From contig JAXLRT010000013.1 in NCBI GenBank assembly GCA_046330955.1, positions 1-64,000 on the forward strand: a stretch of DNA of 64,000 nucleotides. The letters run 5' to 3'. Shown here piece by piece: positions 59,196-64,000 of this stretch. Each line of letters begins with the position of its first letter. Within the stretch, counting starts at the first letter, position 1. The notes beneath the pieces are model-generated. The model saw nothing but the letters and a program-made list of their open reading frames with translations, was not told the DNA's origin and searched no databases. The DNA is from JADJPO01 sp046330955 (lineage in GTDB: Bacteria > Actinomycetota > Actinomycetes > Actinomycetales > Kineosporiaceae). The translations under genes and the position numbers were made by a program.

Positions 59196-61406
59196 GTGCC
59201 TGCCGTCACCCACGACTCGACGGACCACCTCCACGACGACTCCGACCCGACGGATCCGGCCCTGCTGGCCGAACGCCGGTACCTGGCCGCTGCCCGTTCC
59301 GACCTGGCCCGGATGCGCGAGCGCACCCTGAGCCTGTCGGCACACGGCGGCGACCGGGTCTCTTCCGAATACCTCGCGGCGACGCTGCACCACCGCGCCG
59401 CCTCGCTCATCGACGATCCGCAAGCGGCGCTGTTCTTCGGCCGCACCGATCACACCGGCGACGAACGCTGGTACATCGGACGGCGCCACGTCGCCGACCC
59501 GGACGGCGACCCCGTGGTGATCGACTGGCGGGCCGAGGTCTCGCGGGCCTTCTACCGGGCCAGCCGCACCGAGCCGATGGGCGTCGTCCGGCGCCGGCGG
59601 TTCGGCGTGGAGGGCGGCCAGCTCACCGCCTACGAGGACGAGTACCTCCTCGACCAGGAGCCGGCAGGGCACGCACCGGGGCAGGCGGCCGAGCGGGCCG
59701 ACGGCCGCAGCCAGATCCTCGCCCGCGAGATCGAACGCCCCCGGGTGGGGCCGATGCGCGACATCGTGGCCACCATCCAGCCCGAGCAGGACGAGATCGT
59801 GCGGGCGGACGTCGCCACCTCGGTGTGCGTGCAGGGCGCCCCCGGCACCGGCAAGACCGCGGTGGGACTGCACCGGGCCGCCTGGTTGCTCTATGCCCAC
59901 CGGGACAAGCTCTCGCGCTCGGGGGTGTTGGTGGTGGGACCCAACGCGGCCTTCCTCGAGCACGTGGCCGCCGTGCTACCCAGCCTGGGCGAGGTGCAGG
60001 TGCGCCACACCACGCTGGACGCGCTGGTGCGGCCACGGCCGGCGGGCACGCGGCGTCCGGCCGTCGCCCGGGCGAAACCGGCTGCGGCGCGCGCCGGGGC
60101 GTCCCACAGCACGGCCGATGCCGTGGAACGTGCCGTGCTGCAGGGCGATGCGCGGCTGGCCGAGGTGCTGCACCGGGCGGTGTGGTCGCACCTGTCGACC
60201 CCCACCGAGGCGTTGGTGCTGCCCCGCGGCGTGCGGCGCTGGCGGCTCGCCGCCTACACCACCGCCGAGATCGTGAGCGAGTTGCGTGCGCGCGGCGCCC
60301 GCTACGCAGCGGCCCGCGACATGCTGCCGCAGCGGCTCGCCCATGCCCTGTTGGTCCTGATGGAGGAGGCCGGCGAGTCCCCCGATGATCGGATCCAGGA
60401 CGCCGTGGCCCGCAGCCGCGAGGTGCGCCGCTATGTCGACGCCTGCTGGCCGGCGCTCGCCCCGGCGCAGGTGCTGTTCCGGCTGCTCGCCGACCGGGGG
60501 TTCCTGGCCCGCTGCGCCGAGGGAATCCTGACCGAGGCCGAGCAGCACCTGCTGGCCTGGACGACGCCCCCTCGCTCCGCGGGCTCGGCCCGGTGGACCC
60601 CCGCCGAGCTGGTGCTGCTCGACGAGTTGGGCGACGTGCTGCAGCGCACGCCGAGCCTGGGCCACGTCGTGCTGGACGAGGCACAGGACCTGTCCCCCAT
60701 GCAGTTACGGGCCGTCGGACGACGCTGTTCGACCGGATCGATGACGATCCTGGGCGACATCGCGCAGGGCACCACGCCCTGGGCGACGCCGTCCTGGGCC
60801 GACTCACTCGCCCACCTCGGGCACGACGGCGCGGTGCTGGTCGAACTCGACCGCGGCTTCCGGGTGCCGAGCGCGGTGATCGAGTTCGCGGCGCAGTTGC
60901 TGCCCGACATCGCCCCCGAGCTGTCGCCGCCGGGGTCGGTCCGCGAGGACCCCGGCTCGCTGCACCTCGTGGAGGCGCCCACGGCGACCGCGCTGTGGCC
61001 GGCGCTGCTGCGCGCCGCCCGGGTGGCCCTGGGCCAGGAGGGTTCGGTGGGCGTGATCGTCCCCGACGAGTGGACCGGTCGGGCCGCGAAGACGCTGGCC
61101 GGGCAGGGCATCGACCACCTCGTCCTGGGGGCCGGGGCCGAGCCGGCCGACGGCACCGCCGAGGCACTGCTCGATGCCGCCCTCGGCGAGGACGACGCCC
61201 CGCTGCCGCGGGTGTCCGTGGTGCCGGCGACCACCGCCAAGGGCCTCGAGTACGACCAGGTCATCGTCCTCGAACCGGCCCGGATCGCGGCCGACGAACC
61301 CGACGTGCGCACCGGCCTGCGCCGCCTCTACGTCGTGCTCACCCGTGCCGTCACCGGCCTCACGGTGATCCATCACGAGCCCCTCCCCGCCGCACTCACC
61401 CGGTGA
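59196..61406 (+). CDS. HelD/HelR-like RNA polymerase recycling motor ATPase
   Basis: A 736-residue UvrD-superfamily motor. An acidic, helical N-terminus with RYLAAARSDLARMRERTLSL resembles the HelD coiled coil. The ATPase shows Q-motif region ATIQPEQDEIVRA, Walker A GAPGTGKTA (Lys220), Walker B VLDEAQDLSPMQLRA, and motifs near VPATTAKGLEYDQVIVLEPA and YVVLTRAV. HelD proteins displace stalled RNA polymerase; actinobacterial HelR forms also confer rifampicin tolerance by pulling the drug off RNAP. GTG 59196 is leaderless-type. No rifampicin-associated element (GGGGCTTGC...GCAAGCCCC) was seen upstream, so a constitutive or other control is inferred. Confidence 0.85.
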   Translation: MPAVTHDSTDHLHDDSDPTDPALLAERRYLAAARSDLARMRERTLSLSAHGGDRVSSEYLAATLHHRAASLIDDPQAALFFGRTDHTGDERWYIGRRHVADPDGDPVVIDWRAEVSRAFYRASRTEPMGVVRRRRFGVEGGQLTAYEDEYLLDQEPAGHAPGQAAERADGRSQILAREIERPRVGPMRDIVATIQPEQDEIVRADVATSVCVQGAPGTGKTAVGLHRAAWLLYAHRDKLSRSGVLVVGPNAAFLEHVAAVLPSLGEVQVRHTTLDALVRPRPAGTRRPAVARAKPAAARAGASHSTADAVERAVLQGDARLAEVLHRAVWSHLSTPTEALVLPRGVRRWRLAAYTTAEIVSELRARGARYAAARDMLPQRLAHALLVLMEEAGESPDDRIQDAVARSREVRRYVDACWPALAPAQVLFRLLADRGFLARCAEGILTEAEQHLLAWTTPPRSAGSARWTPAELVLLDELGDVLQRTPSLGHVVLDEAQDLSPMQLRAVGRRCSTGSMTILGDIAQGTTPWATPSWADSLAHLGHDGAVLVELDRGFRVPSAVIEFAAQLLPDIAPELSPPGSVREDPGSLHLVEAPTATALWPALLRAARVALGQEGSVGVIVPDEWTGRAAKTLAGQGIDHLVLGAGAEPADGTAEALLDAALGEDDAPLPRVSVVPATTAKGLEYDQVIVLEPARIAADEPDVRTGLRRLYVVLTRAVTGLTVIHHEPLPAALTR

Positions 61407-61411
61407 TCACG

Positions 61412-61460
61412 ACGAGAGGGCGATCTCGACCCAGCTGCTGGGTCGAGACCGCCCTCTCGT
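61412..61460. terminator. Strong bidirectional hairpin terminator
   Basis: 24-bp arms (61412-61435 and 61437-61460) with one mismatch and a single-base centre, between the convergent HelD-like and CoxM-like genes. It is the longest perfect stem in the window. Confidence 0.8.
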
Positions 61461-61478
61461 GACGATCGACGGACGCGA

Positions 61479-62333
61479 TCAGCCGGCGGCGGCGAGCACC
61501 GCCCGCTTGGTCAGGACGACGGCCAAGTTGCGGCGGTAGTCCTCGTCGGCGTTGGCGTCGTCCATCGGGGCGGTGCCCTCGGTGGCGCGGGCCGCGGCCG
61601 CGGCGATGACCTCGGCGGTGGCCGGTTGTCCGACCAGGGCGGCCTCGACCCCGGCCGCCCGCAGCGGCACCAGCCCCATGTTGGTCAGCGCCACCTTGGC
61701 CTGCGAGATCACCCCGCCCTCGGCCTTCACCGCCGCCGCCACGGCCACGATCGACCAGGCCTGGGCGGTGTGGTTGAACTTCTCGTAGTGCGAGCCCCAC
61801 CCGGTGTGCTTGGGCACCCGGATCTCGGCCAGCAGCTCACCGTGACCCACCGCGGAGGTGAACAGGTCGACGAAGAACTCCTTCGCACTCTCCGTCCGCC
61901 GCCCACCCGGGCCGGCGATCACCATCGAGGCGTCCAGCGCGAGCGCCGCCGCCCCCATGTCGCCGGCCGGGTCACAGTGGGCGAGCGAGCCCCCGAGGGT
62001 GCCCCGGTGACGCACCTGCGGGTCGGCGACCGTGGCCGCCGCCTGGCTGAGCAGCGCCGCGTGCTCGCGCACCAGCGGGTGGTTGACCACCTCGTCGTGC
62101 GTGGTCATCGCGCCGATGACGATGGCGTCGCCGTCGTCCCGGACGCCGCGCAGCGCCTCGATCCGGCCCAGGTCGACGACCAGGTCGGGTGAGGCCATGC
62201 GCATCCGCAGCACCGGCAGGAAGCTCTGCCCGCCGGCGAGCAACTTGACCTCGCGCTCACCCGCCCCGGCGAGCAACGCCAGGGCGTCCTCGATCGTGGT
62301 CGGCGCCTCGTAGTCGAACGCGGCGGGGATCAC
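61479..62333 (-). CDS. FAD-binding subunit of CO-dehydrogenase-like molybdenum hydroxylase (CoxM-like)
   Basis: A 284-residue medium subunit. The N-terminal FAD domain has the AGGQSFLPVLRMR and TLGGSLAHCDPAGDM motifs that bind the FAD phosphates, followed by a CO_deh_flav_C-type region (HYEKFNHTAQAWSIVAVAAAV). GTG 62333 overlaps the large-subunit stop (GTGA). It passes electrons from the Mo and Fe-S subunits to the acceptor. The Fe-S subunit gene is not in this window and would be expected elsewhere in the operon. Confidence 0.9.
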   Translation of the reverse strand: MIPAAFDYEAPTTIEDALALLAGAGEREVKLLAGGQSFLPVLRMRMASPDLVVDLGRIEALRGVRDDGDAIVIGAMTTHDEVVNHPLVREHAALLSQAAATVADPQVRHRGTLGGSLAHCDPAGDMGAAALALDASMVIAGPGGRRTESAKEFFVDLFTSAVGHGELLAEIRVPKHTGWGSHYEKFNHTAQAWSIVAVAAAVKAEGGVISQAKVALTNMGLVPLRAAGVEAALVGQPATAEVIAAAAARATEGTAPMDDANADEDYRRNLAVVLTKRAVLAAAG

Positions 62334-64000
62334 GCGGCACCTCCGTTGGTCGAACCGGCCTGGATGGCCCGCCACAGCTTCATCGGTGTGGCCGGCATGT
62401 CGATGTCGTCGACGCCGTAGGGACGCAGCGCGTCGACCACGGCGTTGAGCACCGCCGGGGTCGAGGCGATCGCCCCGGCCTCGCCGACGCCCTTGACCCC
62501 GAGGATGTTCGTGGTCGAGGGCGACTCGGTGCGGTCGGTGGTGAACGAGGGCAGGTCGGCCGCCGACGGCACGGTGTAGTCCACGAAGGTGGCCGTCATC
62601 AGCGTGCCGTACTCGTCGTGCCGGGCGTCCTCGTAGAGCGCCTGCGCGATGCCCTGGGCCAGGCCACCGTGCACCTGCCCCTCGACGATCAGCGGGTTGA
62701 GCACCCGGCCGATGTCGTCCACACACACGTACTTGCGGATCGAGGCCTTGCCGGTCTCGGTGTCGACCTCCACCGCGCACAGGTGGGTGCCGTGCGGGAA
62801 GGAGAAGTCGATCGGGTCGTAGGTGGCCTCGCAGTCGATGCCCGGCTCCACGCCGTCGGGGAGGTTGTGTGCATCGAAGGACGCGAACGCGACCGCCGTC
62901 AGCGCCATGCCCTTGTCGGTGCCACGCACGGTGTACTGCCCGTTCGCGAACTCGAGGTCCTCGACGCTGGCCTCGAGCTGGTGTGCCGCAATGACCTTGG
63001 CCTTCTCGATCACCTTGTCGGCGGCCATCGCCACCGCGATGCCACCCACCGGCAGCGAGCGCGAGCCGTAGGTGTCCAGGCCCCGGACGGCGATCTGGGT
63101 GTCGCCGTGCAGCACCTCGACGTCCTCGAACGGGATGCCGAGCCGGTCGGCGACGATCTGGCTCCACGCCGTCTCGTGGCCCTGCCCGTGCGGGCTGGTG
63201 CCGGTGACCACCTCGACCTTGCCGGTGGGCAGCATGCGCACCGACGCGGTCTCCCAGCCGCCGCCCACGTAGGACAGCGCGCCCAGGATGCGGGACGGCG
63301 CCAGGCCGCACATCTCGGTGAACGTCGAGATGCCGATGCCGAGCTGGACGGCGTCCCCGCGGGCGCGCCGCTCGGCCTGTTCACGGCGCAGTCCCTCGTA
63401 GTCGAACAACGCGGTCGCCTTGGCGGTGGCGGCCTCGTAGTTGCCCGAGTCGTAGGTCATGCCCGCCACCGTGGTGAACGGGAACTCCTCGGCCGTGATC
63501 CAGTTCTTCTCGCGCACCGCGAGCGGGTCCATGCCCACCTGGTTGGCGAAGGTGTCGACCAACCGCTCGATGGCGCAGGTGGCCTCGGGCCGGCCGGCGC
63601 CGCGGTAGGCGTCGGTCCAGGTGGTGTTGGTGAACACGTTGGTGGTGGTGAACCGGTACCCGGCGAACTTGTAGATCGAGTTGAACATCCACGCGCCGAG
63701 CACCGGCACGCCCGGGGTCACCAACCCCAGGTAGGCGCCCATGTCGGTGAGCAGGTCGACCTTCAAGCCGGTCATGGTGCCGTCGGTGCGTCCGGCCAGG
63801 GTCAGCCGCTGCACCTGCCGACGGCCGTGGTGACCCGATTGCAGCGATTCCGAACGGGTTTCGGTGTACTTCACCGGCTTGCGCAGCAGCCGCGCCACCA
63901 AGAATGTGATGCACTCCTCGGGCGTGAACTGCAGCTTGCCACCGAAGCCGCCGCCGACGTCCGGCGCGATCACCCGGATCTTGTGTTCCGGCGTCCCGGT
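62330..64000 (-). CDS. Large (molybdopterin) subunit of form II CO-dehydrogenase-like enzyme, partial
   Basis: A 557-residue visible part; the frame continues past the window end (upstream residues read TGTPEHKIRVIAPDVGGGFGGK). The active-site loop is DAYRGAGRPEA, the form II (putative, AYRGAGR) signature, not the AYRCSFR loop of true form I CO dehydrogenase. The general-base Glu lies in GVKGVGEAGA. LPTGKVEVVTGTSPHGQGHET is the MPT-binding Gly/Gln loop. Activity on CO is therefore not implied; other aldehyde, purine or heterocycle oxidation is possible. The stop overlaps the CoxM-like start. Confidence 0.9.
   Translation of the reverse strand, partial: TGTPEHKIRVIAPDVGGGFGGKLQFTPEECITFLVARLLRKPVKYTETRSESLQSGHHGRRQVQRLTLAGRTDGTMTGLKVDLLTDMGAYLGLVTPGVPVLGAWMFNSIYKFAGYRFTTTNVFTNTTWTDAYRGAGRPEATCAIERLVDTFANQVGMDPLAVREKNWITAEEFPFTTVAGMTYDSGNYEAATAKATALFDYEGLRREQAERRARGDAVQLGIGISTFTEMCGLAPSRILGALSYVGGGWETASVRMLPTGKVEVVTGTSPHGQGHETAWSQIVADRLGIPFEDVEVLHGDTQIAVRGLDTYGSRSLPVGGIAVAMAADKVIEKAKVIAAHQLEASVEDLEFANGQYTVRGTDKGMALTAVAFASFDAHNLPDGVEPGIDCEATYDPIDFSFPHGTHLCAVEVDTETGKASIRKYVCVDDIGRVLNPLIVEGQVHGGLAQGIAQALYEDARHDEYGTLMTATFVDYTVPSAADLPSFTTDRTESPSTTNILGVKGVGEAGAIASTPAVLNAVVDALRPYGVDDIDMPATPMKLWRAIQAGSTNGGAA

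Overview
The window is a very GC-rich chromosomal segment (roughly 70% by eye) from an actinomycete. The call rests on family content: F420-type LLM oxidoreductase, DUF3027, DUF2530, WXG100, ECF41 sigma factor, an ArfA-like OmpA protein, a HelD-like motor and a mycobacterial CspB-like cold-shock protein. Many starts also look leaderless, with a -10-like hexamer 6-8 nt before ATG/GTG. No rRNA, tRNA, CRISPR, insertion sequence or prophage is visible. Both end genes are cut by the window edge.

Layout. 0-3.3 kb: partial winged-helix protein, aldo/keto reductase and NCS2 purine permease, with a 67-bp palindromic repeat after each of the last two genes. 3.6-9.2 kb: a duplicated two-gene module (membrane-anchored helix-hairpin-helix protein plus BON/OmpA envelope protein), then DUF2530. 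9.2-16.9 kb: sacsin/Hsp90-like ATPase, DUF3027, MFS transporter, cold-shock protein, HAD hydrolase and a hypothetical. 17-20 kb: acyl-CoA synthetase and a PadR-HAAS-micropeptide operon.

20-34.3 kb is the most unusual part. A carbonic-anhydrase-like gene is divergent from an eight-gene plus-strand array: a P-loop NTPase with a C-terminal winged helix, a 1187-residue P-loop NTPase, and six subunits homologous to hydrogenase-4/complex I (HyfB, C, E, F, G and I-like). The HyfG- and HyfI-like subunits have lost every cysteine that would bind NiFe and the N2-type [4Fe-4S] cluster, while most membrane ion-pathway residues remain. This fits the energy-converting-hydrogenase-related (Ehr) group, but the coupling to two large NTPases and the CA-like neighbour is not something I recognise as described.

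34.7-42.6 kb: LLM oxidoreductase, helicase-associated/WYL protein, PadR regulator, an NADH-dehydrogenase-like oxidoreductase coupled to an ECF41 sigma factor (with a CRP-type palindrome and an ECF41-like promoter upstream), and XPB helicase. 42.8-45.7 kb: a transmembrane flavin electron-transfer set (ferric-reductase-like protein, FMN-binding protein, ApbE). 46-49.9 kb: two-component system, polysaccharide deacetylase and a DUF2007-like protein. 50-55 kb: CNNM/CorC protein, HtrA protease, lysoplasmalogenase, HD protein. 54.5-57.2 kb: DUF4031 protein, Lrp regulator and a divergent PLP decarboxylase. 57.3-61.4 kb: CAP-domain secreted protein, WXG100 protein, HelD-like motor. 61.5-64 kb: medium and (partial) large subunits of a form II CO-dehydrogenase-like molybdenum hydroxylase.
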